Positions 20,889 through 31,977 are shown, counted from the stretch's first letter. The stretch: DNA of 64,000 nt from Acipenser ruthenus (GCF_902713425.1 NC_081246.1:4767652-4831651); one strand, 5' to 3'. Notes: a model not told the origin generated them from the letters alone. Numbers and translations are program-made.

Positions 20889-23149
20889 CAGGGGTTTCGC
20901 TGTCGCTCGTCACTCTCGTAATTTGCGAATGTTTTTTGAAAGTGACGACAAAAAAAAAAAGTGGAATCGTCACTAGTGACGATCGTTTCTGTTTGTACTA
21001 TAAAAAACCCTTTTGTTAAAGTCACACACAACGTCTCTTTCTTCAAAAGAAGGGATCGCTAAACCATAGAGTCACTGCTTCAGATCAGATCAGCGCCTCG
21101 GCCTCATCGATTCATTGACTCTGCAACGTTCTCATCCCGTGGTAGGCGACGTAAATGCAGTCAGCCAATCAGCGCCTCAGTTTCATGTTGCGCAAATATA
21201 ACCTCGTATCCCTGTTACACCCGACCTTTACTTCTGGAAGAATAAGTAATCAGCTTCGGCAGTGACTGTTGAAATGTAGGTTATTATAGTTGTGCTTGAA
21301 AATACTGTGTGCAGAAGATTTGTGAAACGAAAACCGCATCGACTAAAAAAACAAAAAAAGCCTACAGTAACGTTATAGAATATGTGAAATGTGTCTTTTC
21401 TATGACCAAAAATGCTAAAATTCAGGGCCAAAATTATTCCATATGTGTTAAGCACCAACTGTCTTTTGACCATTTCGCCAGTAGGCCTATCGAGCATGAT
21501 AAAATGATATATATACAGTGTATGTGGTTTTATACGGCACTATATATATGCCTACAATACATCTTGCATTGAGAAAACACCACTGGAATCGGAATAAATT
21601 ATTCTGTAATACAGTTCACGTGCAGCATGGTTTTGGTAAGTAGCATTTTCAAAACCATATCATTATGTGCAGTATTAGAATAAGTTAAAAACATAGCAAA
21701 TCCACAAAACCAACGAAATACATCGTGTATATTTGACATTTTATTTGTAGTGTTCTGTGTAACACGGGCCATCATTTAACCTGAAGCAGATATACGCGTT
21801 TATCGTATTATCAACAACACCAACGTGTAAAAATAAAGCAACAATTGTTTTGAAAACTGTCCAAAATATTTACTTGGTGGCTAAGAATGAAAATGTCAAG
21901 ATAAAAATGTCATTTTTTATTTAGCAGACGCCCTTATCCAGGGCGACTTACAATTGTTACAAGATATCACATTATTTTTACCTTCAATTACCCATTTATA
22001 CAGTTGGGTTTTTACTGGAGCAATCTAGGTAAAGTACCTTGCTCAAGGCTACAGCAGCAGTGTCCCCCACCGGGGATTGAACCCATAATTCTCTGGTCAA
22101 GAGTCCCGAGCCCTAACCACTACTCCACACTGCTGCCCTATATGGAAATTGTCAAAATAAAAGGGGAAGCTGGAAGAATTTACCAGTCAGGACAACGGCA
22201 TTTAAATACTACTACTATTAAACTGTATCTGTTGGTAATGTGGTTTCTTCTAGCAGTTTTCAAACTGGGGTACTCGAGAAAAAATCTGAAATGGCAGACA
22301 ACGCATTTTATTCAGTACCGCTTGCCAATCTATTGCAAACTTTTGTCACGTAATCAGCGTTTAATCGCTAACACCAGACTGACGAGCTGTGACAGAGCGT
22401 TCAGCGCACACACGACTAATTTACATATTAAATATGTACATTTTAAATAAGCCCTGTTGTTTAAATGTAATATAAACAGTTGGGCGGTTACTGCAGTCTG
22501 TCTGGGATACAAAAAAGACATTTTAAAAACTAAACGCCTAGTCTTTAACTTATTTTATTTCCTGTGTGCGTTCATGCCTGCAAGTCGATATTTATTTGTT
22601 TCAATGACAAACAGAACAACCAGAACAACACGTTGTAGAAAATGAAGACTTGGATTCGGAACACCAGAAAAAAAAGAACAAACTAAGCTCACAAGCGTCA
22701 GATAACAGAAAAAGAAAACAAGCAGCAAAGTTTCAGCCTGATTGCAAAACTCTGTTTCCATGGGTTGTATATAATATTCTAACACTGTTTTTTTCTTCTT
22801 TTTATTGTAAAAAGACATACATGGTATAAGTAATTCATAATGCATTCTGTGTCTGTATGTAGCTTTTCAGGGCAAATAAATCTGGTTCTTGAGTTTTAAT
22901 GTTCTAAAACTTTACAGCTGTAAATTACCAATTTATTTAAACTGTAGAGCATTATTAAAATGGTTTAATTAAATAATTGTTTTGGTCAATACAGTGATTT
23001 AAGGTATAAAATAAAAACAGGACTCATAACACCTTTGAAGACGTGAGCTGTGCGCCAGTAGTGACTCCTGAATATCTGGAGTGACTAATGTTTTTAGAAA
23101 GGATTAGTCACTAGTGACTACAAAAATCTAGAACCCAGGGGAAACCCTG
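20889..23149. mobile_element. 2.26-kb hAT-like DNA transposon inserted in the ninth finger of Z1
   Basis: The ends are CAGGGGTTTC at 20889 and GAAACCCTG at 23149. The flanks CTTGAGAG and CTTGAGGC form an imperfect 8-bp target duplication, the hAT length. Both ends carry subterminal GTCACTAGTGAC palindromes (about 20971 and 23107). The interior is AT-rich, with no transposase recognised, so it looks non-autonomous or decayed. A family B SINE sits inside it. Confidence 0.75.
21916..22139 (-). mobile_element. SINE family B, reverse, nested in the hAT element
   Basis: On the minus strand it runs GGGCAGCAGTGTGGAGTAGT, a B box GGTTCAATCCC-like region, GAGCAAGGTACTTTACCTAG and the L2-like tail GTCGCCCTGGATAAGGGCGT. 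Its place inside the hAT sets the order of events. Confidence 0.85.
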
Positions 23150-23213
23150 CTTGAGGCACCAGCGATTCCACACAGCAGAGATGGTTCACTCACTGTAAGT
23201 TTTTCTGTTAACA
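23150..23213 (+). pseudogene. Tail of the split Z1 ninth finger
   Basis: CTTGAGGCACCAGCGATTCC followed by ACACAG is the HQRIHT part of a finger. It resumes after the hAT element and runs into non-coding sequence. It has no start of its own. Confidence 0.7.
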
Positions 23214-23848
23214 GAGGCTGTGTGGTCCAGTGGTTAAAGAAAAGGGTTTGTAACCAGGAGGTCCCCGGTTCAAATCCCACCTCAGCCACTGACTCACTGT
23301 GTGACCCTGAGCAAGTCACTTATTATTATTATTATTTATTTCTTAGCAGACGCCCTTATCCAGGGCGACTTACAATCGTAAGCAAATACATTTCAAGTGT
23401 TACAATACAAGTAATACAATAAGAGCAAGATAAATACAATGACTTTTGTTCAAACAGAGTACAAGTGTGACAAAATACAATTCAATAATACAGCAGATAA
23501 CAGTGATAGTTACATCAGGATATGATTAAATACAAAATACTACAGATTAAACACTTGGCAGATTACAGTACTCTGAAGTACAGGATTAAATGCAGTAAAA
23601 TAGGGGGCAAGTAAAGCACATTTAAGGAAGGGTGATAGTGTCCCAGGATAAAGACAGAGTTCTACAGGTGCTGTCTGATGAGGTGAGTCTTAAGGAGGCG
23701 CCGGAATGTGGTCAGGGACTGACACTTAACCTCCTTGTGCTCCGTCTTTCGGGTGAGATGTAGTTGTAAGTGACTCTGCAGCTGATGCATAGTTCACACA
23801 CCCGAGTCTCTGTAAGTCGCCTTGGATAAAGGCGTCTGCTAAATAAAC

Positions 23849-23913
<65 letters not shown>
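23214..23913 (+). mobile_element. SINE family A interrupted by an L2 fragment
   Basis: The head lies at 23214-23320, the rest from CCTCCTTGTGCTCCGTCTTT (about 23730) to the tail at 23845, and an AAT run ends at 23913. The two halves join at GAGCAAGTCACTT|...|CACTTAACCTCC. Confidence 0.85.
23321..23720 (-). mobile_element. L2-type LINE 3' end, reverse, nested in a SINE
   Basis: The minus-strand reading begins with a frame ending SLTTFRRLLKTHLIRQHL-stop, typical of the L2 reverse-transcriptase C-terminus. An AT-rich 3' UTR follows, then GTAAGTCGCCCTGGATAAGG and an AAT run. The target duplication is about GTCACTTA. The tail is the same as in the SINEs here, so this L2 is a good candidate for their retrotransposition partner. 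Confidence 0.8.
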
Positions 23914-23916
<3 letters not shown>

Positions 23917-23929
23917 GAACCCTGTTTGA

Positions 23930-24240
23930 ATGTGTGAAATCACACTCGCATGCAAAACTGGATCTTTTGATTTGTATAATGCATGTTACGTAAACACAAG
24001 TGGTTGTATTAAAATCCACGACCAAAGCGTTCTACGTATCAACTCTGCATGGCACCACTGCTGTGTATGGAACAGGGTACAGCACCCAAAGCACTGGGGG
24101 CTCCCTGTAGCGCTCATAATGCCTCAGTGAAATATGTACTGAATACCCCGTGGACAAGACAGCGCGAGAGAAGTGCTGCGGTAGAATATGTTTGAAACAC
24201 ACAGAATACACGCCAACGCTAATAATTTGAATTTCGAAAA
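23930..24240. other. Intergenic, no gene seen
   Basis: Unique sequence with no open frame or repeat recognised. Confidence 0.5.
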
Positions 24241-24450
24241 CGGTTAGGGCTCTGGACTCTTGACGGGAGGGTTGTGGGTTCAATCCCAGGTGGGGGACAC
24301 TGCTGCTGTACCCTTGAGCAAGGTACTTTACCTAGATTGCTCCAGTAAAAAACCCAACTGTATAAATGGGTAATTGTATGTAAAAATAATGTGGTATCTT
24401 GTAACAATTGTAAGTCGCCCTGGATAAGGGTGTCTGCTAAGAAAGAAAGA

Positions 24451-24525
<75 letters not shown>
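24241..24525 (+). mobile_element. SINE family B, 5' truncated, with AAT tail
   Basis: Starts within the head at CGGTTAGGGCTCTGGACTCT, with the centre GAGCAAGGTACTTTACCTAG, the L2-like tail and about 25 AAT units. Confidence 0.85.
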
Positions 24526-24599
24526 CGTGGCACTTTCTGTTTGAATTTAAATGATAAAAACACGCTTGCTGTTCTGTGTAACGTCTGGAATGTTTTATT

Positions 24600-25000
24600 C
24601 TGTTTATAGGTGGGTTACCTGTAGGATTCTCAGTCGGATCTAATCAAGTCGCTATGGTGACGTCACCACTAAGGAGTACCATGGCAACGTGTTCCGAACC
24701 TTCCAAGGTCCAAACGGACCCTTCCTGGCAGCCCTGCAACTTCATACTAAATGCAATTGACGCTGCTTCCCAACTGAACATGCTGAAACAAAAATGGCGT
24801 CTTCATTCGAACCCACACAACAGACGCTGCTTCACTCCGTCACTGTGTGTAATGTGCGTGAATCCTGCGTGTGCGTGTACGGAAACACACTGAAGACAGC
24901 GTGCTCATGAAAATATGTGTTTCAGTGTTTGATTCCTGCTATACTTATAATTCTGATACCTTGATTTCTAACTTCTGTATTCTTATTAGTTTTGTGAGTC
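24600..25000. repeat. Segment with CRE palindrome; inverted copy at about 34560-35075
   Basis: AAAATGGCGTCTTCATTCGA ... GAAGACAGCGTGCTCATGAA ... is found reverse-complemented at 34560-34740 and 35015-35075. That copy is split by a SINE absent here. Confidence 0.8.
24656..24667. promoter_or_regulatory. Palindromic CRE (GGTGACGTCACC) next to an X-box-like CCATGGCAAC
   Basis: A full TGACGTCA in a 12-bp palindrome, followed 9 bp on by TACCATGGCAACG, close to one RFX X-box half. CRE plus X-box pairs occur in CREB/RFX-type promoters. Function here is inference. Confidence 0.4.
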
Positions 25001-25044
25001 TTAATAAATGTAATCATTTTCATGTGTTGAGTTTCTTTTTGCCT

Positions 25045-25690
25045 GTTATGAGTACTTCTTCTGGGTGTCTGTGTTAGTTTACTACATTCTGAAAAGAGTT
25101 TAGAATACAATAAAGCCAGTAATTTAAGCAATGTTCTGCCTGCCTGGAACTAGAATGGGGAATGTAAACTAACTGGAAAGTCATCAATCTAGTTTCTGAT
25201 GAACTAGTTCTGCACAGAAAGCTGAACTCTGGTAGAATGTAGCAAACATTCACTCAGGAATAATATTGTAGTTTTTGTAGAAGCTCTTATCCAATTGTAG
25301 ATTCAGTGGTTTCCCACGATTGATTAGACTGAAGCAAAAACACTGTTAACCTGAAGTCTAGTGGAACAATGTATTAAACATGCACCCATGCAATCGTATT
25401 GACTGTGAAACTGCACGCAGATTTGTTACACCGGCGCTGTGTCGTTTTCCTGCAGCCAGTACTTGCGTGGAGGCCTGGCGCCATCTACTGGGAGACGTGA
25501 GAATAGCAGGGAGAGGTTTGTCATTCATTTCAATGGGAGAGAGATTATTCAGTCTGGTATCTGGAAAGTTAATAATCATTTAAATGAGTGTATTAGCTCA
25601 TGTGTTTGTATTATGCATGACAGTGATACAAGGTATTATTAGCCGTTTGTCACTTTATAAATGAACCGGCTATTCTATAAATTAACCAAC
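25045..25690 (+). repeat. CTCF-bearing module, copy 2 (+), without promoter or ZNF exon
   Basis: Same module as 17560-18140, with an exact CTCF consensus at 25478-25491 (minus strand). No CCAAT promoter or finger exon follows it, so it is an orphan half-unit. Confidence 0.85.
25478..25491 (-). promoter_or_regulatory. Consensus CTCF-type motif in the orphan half-unit
   Basis: The reverse complement CCAGTAGATGGCGC matches the core exactly. Confidence 0.5.
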
Positions 25691-26009
25691 ATTTCCTTGT
25701 CATTTTATTAACTGGCTGATCAGCTGGTAACTTGTGTACGGAAACACACGGAAGACCGCGTGCTCGTGAAAATGTTTTATTCCTGCTCTACTTAATAAAC
25801 GTAATCATTTTTATGTGTTGAGTTTATTTATTGCCTGTTCTGAGTACTAAAGAAAGCATTTATGATTGAGGTCCTCAAATAGCTAGCTAGATAGATATGA
25901 GGGATGAGGACAGGACAAGCTCCACGAGGGGTCTGCATGTGACCGTCCCATCACAACACTGAAGGAAACCTGCGCCATGTATAGAAAACTGCATGCTCAA
26001 CAAGTGTTA

Positions 26010-26233
26010 TTCAATCTGTAGTGTTTTGTATTCAATTATATCCTGATGTAACTATCACTGACACTGTTATCTGCTCCGTTATTGAATCGTATTTTGTCAC
26101 ACTTGTACTTGCTAGAACCGAAGTCATTGTATTTATCTTGCTCTTAATTGTATTAATACTTGTACTGTGATTCTTGAAATGTATTTGTTTACGATTGTAA
26201 GTCGCCCTGGATAAGGGCGTCTGCTAAGAAATA

Positions 26234-26315
<82 letters not shown>

Positions 26316-26330
26316 TAATAATAATAATAA
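26010..26330 (+). mobile_element. L2-type LINE 3' UTR and tail
   Basis: TCAATCTGTAGTGTTTTGTA ... ATCCTGATGTAACTATCACT ... GTAAGTCGCCCTGGATAAGG, then an AAT run. Co-linear with the fragment at 23321-23720 (reverse). Only the 3' UTR remains. Confidence 0.75.
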
Positions 26331-26407
26331 TGACAAGGCATACACTGCAAGACCTAAAGCATTCACTTTTTATAAAAGCTACACAGTAAATAAAAATGCA
26401 TTTCAAA

Positions 26408-26889
26408 GGGGCTCCCGAGTGGCGCATCCTGTAAAGGCGCTCCTCGCAGGATGTGCCCTATAGCCTGGAGATCGCTGGTTCGAATCCAGGCTATGTCACA
26501 GCTGACCGTGACCGAGAGTTCCTAGGGGGCGGCGCACAATTGGCTGAGCGCTGCCCGGGTAGGGAGGGCTTAGGTCGGCAGGGGAATCCACGGCTCACCG
26601 CGCATCAGCGACCCCTGTGGCCGATAGGGCGCCTGTGGCTCTGCAGCGGAGCCGCCAGATCTGTGTTGTCCTCCGGCACTATAGGTCTGGTGGCATTGCT
26701 GTGGATCTGCAGTGCGAAAAATGACGGCTTGGAAGGAGCACGTTTCGGAGGACGCGTGTTCCAGCCTCCGTTTCCCGAGTCGGCGGGGGGGTTGCGAGCG
26801 GTGAGCCGGGGATACAGATAATAATTGGGCATGCTAAATTGGGGTGAAAACCGGGGTAAAAATAATTGGCGACGACTAAATCTTTAAAA

Positions 26890-26920
<31 letters not shown>
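26408..26920 (+). mobile_element. Full-length tRNA-derived SINE, family C, with target duplications
   Basis: Starts GGGGCTCCCGAGTGGCGCAT (A box) with B box GGTTCGAATCC at 26479, a GC-rich body and a poly-A end. The target site TGCATTTCAAA is duplicated at 26397-26407 and 26921-26931. The family differs from A and B and lacks the L2-like tail. Confidence 0.88.
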
Positions 26921-27067
26921 TGCATTTCAAAAGCCAAATCCCTTTGAGGCTTTAATGAGAAGTTACGACAGTAAACAACAGAACAATCAACATGTGGCTT
27001 GTATGTGTTATCCTGTAATAAAATTCTCTTTCCCATGCGGCGCGGGGCAGTCTTTACCCTCAAAGGA

Positions 27068-27613
27068 CTAGCGTTTGATTATTATTTATTTATTTCTTAG
27101 CAGACGCCCTTATCCAGGGCGACTTACAATTGTTACAAGATATCACATTATACATTATTTCACATTATACAGATATCACATTATCATCACGTGTGTCTGT
27201 CTGTCTGTCTGTCTGCAGCTTTAATGAAACTAAACTCTTCTCTGAATGTAGTAAACTAACACAGACCCCAAGAAGAAGGGATTATATTGCAGCGTCAAAA
27301 CTGAACAGGATTGTGGGGCTCTGTCTGTCTGCAGCTTTAATGAAACTAAACTCTTTTCAGAATGTAGTAAACTAACACAGACACCAAGAAGAAGGGATTA
27401 TATTGTAGCGTCAAACTGAACTGAAATTGTTACAAGATATCACATTATTTTTACATACAATTACCCATTTATACAGTTGGGTTTTTACTGGAGCAATCTA
27501 GGTAAAGTACCTTGCTCAAGGGTACAACAGCAGTATCCCCCACCGGGGATTGAACCCATGACCCTCCGGTCAAGAGTCCAGAGCCCTAACCACTACTCCA
27601 CACGGCTGCCCTG
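27068..27613 (-). mobile_element. SINE family B, reverse, split by a duplicated insert
   Basis: Tail at 27078-27150, body at 27425-27611. The insert of about 270 bp holds two tandem copies of a CTGTCTGCAGCTTTAATGAA ... GAAGAAGGGATTATATTG unit. Part of that unit also occurs in the CTCF modules. ATTGTTACAAGATATCACAT appears on both sides of the insert. Confidence 0.75.
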
Positions 27614-27713
27614 TCGATATGATAAAATATTTGAATAAGTTTGTTCCAGAAAATTAATGTCCTGAATTAATTAATTAATTAACAAGATAAATTAACTATT
27701 TTAGAACCTACTT

Positions 27714-28494
27714 TGGGGGGGGGGGGGGGGGGGTCAAAACCTGGACTAGAATGGATCTTGAAGGCCAGATTTGACTATCACTGGACTACAGCAAAAAAAA
27801 AAAAAAAAAAAACACCTTCTAGCACAGGGGTTCTCTCAACCCCGGTCCTGAGCCCCCTCTGCTGTGTCAGCTGGTTTTCATTCCAACTGAGCTCTCGATT
27901 ACTGAACGAGACCTTGAATTGAATTGCTAGTTGCATAAGCAGACCTTTTTACTTGTCAGCTCTTAAAGAAATGCAGATTTCAAGTTAGCCAGAACATTTC
28001 AGAATAAGGACTGCAGCTGTTTCGGAACTGAAAACAAGTACAAAGGGCTAATTAAACAATTGCTCAACAGCGCCGCCTGGTGGAGACTTTGTACAATTCA
28101 ACAGAACAAAAATAAATATGTACTTATTTGTGCGTGTTTCAATTAGATACATTTACTCAGCTTTGCTTAGTGTTTAGTTCAAAGTTATAAACGGGACTAC
28201 TTTTTGGTCCTTTTATTGGTGGAAGGATATTTAATAAAACATGCCCTAGAAAGTATTTCTGTTTTTTTCTTTCAATTCCACAGTTTGACCTGGATTATAA
28301 ATGCAATATGTCCCTTCAGGGTGCCTGTTGTTGTGTTTATTTATGAAGATATAATATTTATCATTAATACCTCGATATCCTAGCTCATGAAGTCAATAAA
28401 CTAACATTATAAGTTCTTATATTGAGCTGCTGTTTAAGGACTGGAATTTCTGAGTGCGGGTGAATGAACACACACTCACATTCTGACTAAACTT
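27714..28494. other. Poly-G, poly-A and a hAT-like end; 3' flank of Z2
   Basis: A G20 run lies at 27714-27733 and an A20 run near 27793. CAGGGGTTCTCTCAACCCCG at 27826 resembles a hAT terminal repeat, but no matching right end was found. A near-CTCF motif (CCACCAGGCGGCGC on the minus strand) lies near 28070. The sequence from about 28420 (GAGCTGCTGTTTAAGGACTG) matches the 3' flank of the other ZNF units. No gene seen. Confidence 0.5.
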
Positions 28495-30165
28495 TCACAA
28501 CTTGCATTTGTGTCTTTTAAGAGAACTGGAAGCAGTAAAAGACTTCCCACAGTGAGGGCAGTGATAAGGATTCAGTCCTGTGTGGATTCGCTGGTGCATT
28601 TTCAAGTTGCGTGACTGACTGAAACTCTTCCCACAGTCAGCACAGACATACGGTTTCTCTCCTGTGTGGGTTCTCTGATGAAGTTTCAAGCTTTGTAATT
28701 GATTGAACCTCTTCCCACAGTCAGCACACACATACGGTTTCTCTCCTGTGTGGATTCGCTGGTGAAGTTTCAGGTTTTGTAATTGATTGAAACTCTTCCC
28801 ACAGTTAGCACAGACATATGGTTTCTCTCCTGTGTGGATTCTCTGATGAAGTTTCAGGTTTTGTAACAGACTGAAACTCTTCCCACACTCAGCACAGTGA
28901 TATGGCTTCTCTCCAGTGTGGATTGTCAGGTGTTTTTTAAGGTTTACTAACTGATTGAAACTTCTCCCACACTTAATACAGAAATACGGTTTCTCTCCTG
29001 TGTGAATTCGCTGGTGTCTCTTCAAATAGCTTGAGTTACTGAAACTCTTCCCACAGTCAGCACAGACATGTGGTCTCTCCCCTGTGTGAGATCTCTGATG
29101 ACGTTTCAGGCTTTGTAACTGACTGAAACTCTTCCCACAGTCAGAACAGACATGTTGCTTCTCTCCAGTGTGGATTTGCTGGTGAAGTTTCAGGTTTTGT
29201 AAATGTTTGAAACTCTTCCCACAGTCCGCACAGACATACGGTTTCTCTCCAGTGTGGATTCGCTGGTGACGTTTCAGGTTTTGTAACTGACTGAAACTCT
29301 TCCCACAGTCAGCACAGACATGTGGTTTCACTCCTGTGTGGATTCGCTGGTGTGTTTGTAAGTTGCTTGCCTGACTAAAACTCTTCCCACAGTCAGCACA
29401 CACATGTGGCTTCTCTCCAGTGTGGACTCGCTGGTGAAGTTTCAGGTTTTGTAACTGACTGAAACTCTTTCCACATTCTGTACAGGACAGAGAGCCCTGC
29501 AAGCTGCTTGTTTTAAAATGGTTACCCTCCTCTTCAACATGGACAGGGTCTAGTTCAGGACTCTCCTCTTTAATGTGGACTGATTCTAGTACAGGACTCT
29601 CCTCTGTAATATGGACTGATTCTAGTACAGGACTCTCCTCTTTAATATGGACTGATTCTAGTACAGGACTCTCCTCTTTAATATGGACTGATTCTAGTAC
29701 AGGACTCTCCTCTTTAATATGGACTGATTCTAGTACAGGACTCTCCTCTTTAATATGGACTGATTCTAGTTCAGGACTGTCCTCTTTAATATGGACTGAT
29801 TCTAGTACAGGACTCTCCTCTTTAATATGGACTGATTCTAGTACAGGACTCTCCTCTTTAACATGGACTGATTCTAGTACAGGACTCTCCTCTTTAATAT
29901 GGACTGATTCTAGTACAGGACTCTCCTCTTTAATATGGACTGATTCTAGTACAGGACTCTCCTCTTTAACATGGACTGATTCTAGCACAGGACTCTCCTC
30001 TTTAATATGGACTGAGTCTAGGACAGGACTCTCCTCTTTAATATGGACTGAGTCTAGTACAGGTCTCTCCTGTTTAATATGGACTGATTCTAGTACTGGT
30101 CTCTCCTGTTTAATATGAACTGATTCTAGTACAGGACTCTCTTGTTTAATATGGACAGGCTCCAT
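28495..30165 (-). CDS. Z2: C2H2 zinc-finger protein with 17 IKxE repeats and 11 fingers
   Basis: The ATG at 30165 follows [14 protein letters not shown], read from an acceptor at about 30208 (GTTCAG). The N-terminus has 17 twelve-residue repeats; in one the lysine is replaced (VHITEESP) and two read IKQERP. The spacer [20 protein letters not shown] leads to 11 complete C2H2 fingers and a final unit, CPHCGKSFTASSSLKRHKCKL, which lacks the second histidine. Linkers are TGEKP, with TGVKP and TGLNP variants. Several fingers share helix QLQNLKL, suggesting recent finger duplication. It has the same architecture as Z1 but lies in opposite orientation; the two are tail to tail. Confidence 0.92.
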   Translation of the reverse strand: MEPVHIKQESPVLESVHIKQERPVLESVHIKQERPVLDSVHIKEESPVLDSVHIKEESPVLESVHVKEESPVLESVHIKEESPVLESVHIKEESPVLESVHVKEESPVLESVHIKEESPVLESVHIKEDSPELESVHIKEESPVLESVHIKEESPVLESVHIKEESPVLESVHIKEESPVLESVHITEESPVLESVHIKEESPELDPVHVEEEGNHFKTSSLQGSLSCTECGKSFSQLQNLKLHQRVHTGEKPHVCADCGKSFSQASNLQTHQRIHTGVKPHVCADCGKSFSQLQNLKRHQRIHTGEKPYVCADCGKSFKHLQNLKLHQQIHTGEKQHVCSDCGKSFSQLQSLKRHQRSHTGERPHVCADCGKSFSNSSYLKRHQRIHTGEKPYFCIKCGRSFNQLVNLKKHLTIHTGEKPYHCAECGKSFSLLQNLKLHQRIHTGEKPYVCANCGKSFNQLQNLKLHQRIHTGEKPYVCADCGKRFNQLQSLKLHQRTHTGEKPYVCADCGKSFSQSRNLKMHQRIHTGLNPYHCPHCGKSFTASSSLKRHKCKL

Positions 30166-30708
30166 CGTTGAATCTTCTCTTTCACAAGGATAATCCAGTT
30201 TTGTCTTCTGAACACATTTCCTGAAAAACATAAAATACAATCTGTTACAATCTCTTTGTTAAATTCTATGAACTTGCCTTGCCAACTCCAGACTCCATTC
30301 ATTACCATGTTCACAAATGTGCTGCACTGAGTGAGATGAAGGAGATTTTCTATAACAAGGAGGAAGGAGAGATGGATCAAAATCACAGAAACAAAGACAG
30401 TTCTAAACAGAGAAATATTCAAACATGTATAAAAAGCACCCACACATGTAACCACTCAGTAAACCACAAAGCTCTTTTCAAAATGTCTGCTCCAGTGCAC
30501 TGGGGTTTGAGAGCTGTTCTCTAAATCACACATAACAAGTGATCTGGCTTTTCTGATCCGTACCACATCAAGGATTGTTATCACTGTGTTTCCTGTTCGA
30601 CAATAACCCTTAAACTATCAGTGCACTAGAGCAGACTTTTTGAAAAGAGCTTTGAAACAGACTTTAAAAGTTCCATGTGTAAAACGCTGTCAGGATTTTA
30701 ACAATGAA
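30166..30708 (-). other. Z2 intron segment, matches the Z1 and Z7 introns
   Basis: 30250-30450 is the reverse of 19210-19690 without the SINE, and matches 60410-60600. It holds the polypyrimidine acceptor for the Z2 exon. The rest shows no feature. Confidence 0.6.
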
Positions 30709-30709
30709 A

Positions 30710-31895
30710 ACTAACAGGTACGTTATTTAAACAGCTGTAGCAACACGTGGGGCCGTGAGACACTAGATTCTTCTGTACCAGCAGCTGAGCGGAGGTCATT
30801 AATGCTGACAATCTCATCCATTTATAAAGGAGGGCGATGCTGCAATCGAACCTGCTTCCAGACGGTTTAGAAAATCCAGTGTGGTCTCTTGAGAAGAGTG
30901 ACACTGTGTATGAGGCTCGAATCAAGCATTCAGGGAACACAACCAATCTGAGAGGCCATTTGAAAGTGTCCATATAGTGTGAGAAGTGTTGAATTTAAAT
31001 CAAGGGAAGTAACGTTAAAACTTTACAATGCATTAGTAAGACCTCACCTAGAATATTGTGTTCAGTTCTGGTCACCTTGTTACAAAAAGGATATTGCTGC
31101 TCTAGAAAGAGTGCAAAGAAGAGCGACCAGAATTATCCCGGGTTTAAAAGGCATGTCATATGCAGACAGGCTAAAAGAATTGAATCTGTTCAGTCTTGAA
31201 CAAAGAAGAGATCTGATTCAAGCATTCAAAATCCTAAAAGGTATGGACAATATCGACCCAGGGGACTTCTTTGACCTGAAAAAAGAAACAAGGACCAGGG
31301 TTCACAAATGGAAATTAGATAAAGGGGCGAGAATTGTGAGGGTCTGGAACCAACTCCCCAGTAACGTTGTTGAAGCTGACACTCTGGGATCCTTCAAGAA
31401 GCTGCTTGATGAGATTCTGGGATCAATAAGCTACTAACAACCAAACGAGCAAGATGGGCCGAATGGCCTCCTCTCGTTTGGAAACTTTTCTTGCACAGCC
31501 TGCACGAGAAACACAAAATCATTCAGAACTATGTGGAGTTCGCGCTGGCAAAGTGTTACCTGTGCATCCCAGAGAGCAGACTCTGCTGACAGTGTTCTCC
31601 ACTGCTGGAGATGTAGGGACAGCACAGAGAAGTGCACTCAAACCAGGACATGGAGAACGCTTGGTGTGCATCCCAGAGAGCAGACTCTGCTGACAGAGTG
31701 TTCTCCACTGCTGGAGATGTGGGGACAGCACAGAGAAGTGCACTCAAACCAGGACATGGAGAACGCTTAGTGTGCATCCCAGAGAGCAGACTCTGCTGAC
31801 AGAGTGTTCTCCACTGCTGGAGATGTAGGGACAGCACAGAGAAGTGCACTCAAACCAGGACATGGAGACCGCTTAGTGTTCCTCAAGAGAAAAAA
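30710..31895 (+). pseudogene. hAT (ZBED-like) transposase relic, C-terminus triplicated, split by a LINE
   Basis: The left part ends in a BED-finger-like remnant (IKHSGNTTNLRGHLKVS) at about 30915-30975. After the LINE, 31560-31880 carries three units of about 105 bp that can read VFSTAGDVGTAQRSALKPGH, the hAT dimerisation-domain signature, and the last runs into TGTTCCTCAAGAG (VFLK). Frames are broken throughout. It is a fossil DNA transposon or decayed ZBED gene. Confidence 0.7.
30979..31497 (+). mobile_element. CR1/L3-type LINE, 5'-truncated 3' end
   Basis: An open frame reads LYNALVRPHLEYCVQFWSP ... LERVQRRATRIIPGL ... VRVWNQLPSNVV, the conserved C-terminus of CR1/L3-clade reverse transcriptase, to a stop at 31435. 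A short 3' UTR ends in GGCCGAATGGCCTCCTCTCG. The reverse-transcriptase catalytic part is missing. Confidence 0.85.
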
Positions 31896-31977
31896 AAACT
31901 ACTTATCTGATTGCAGTAAAAGAAAACTGCCATTCACTACATGCAGCTCTCAGATTGTGCTTATGAAAATATGACAA

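Noticed and set aside
27826-28110. hAT-like short element starting CAGGGGTTCTC
   Set aside because: Only one end resembles a hAT terminus; no matching right end or target duplication was found.
29573-30118. Plus-strand frame of [12 protein letters not shown] repeats (also at 42472, 47959 and 54223)
   Set aside because: Antisense shadows of the IKxE-coding repeats.
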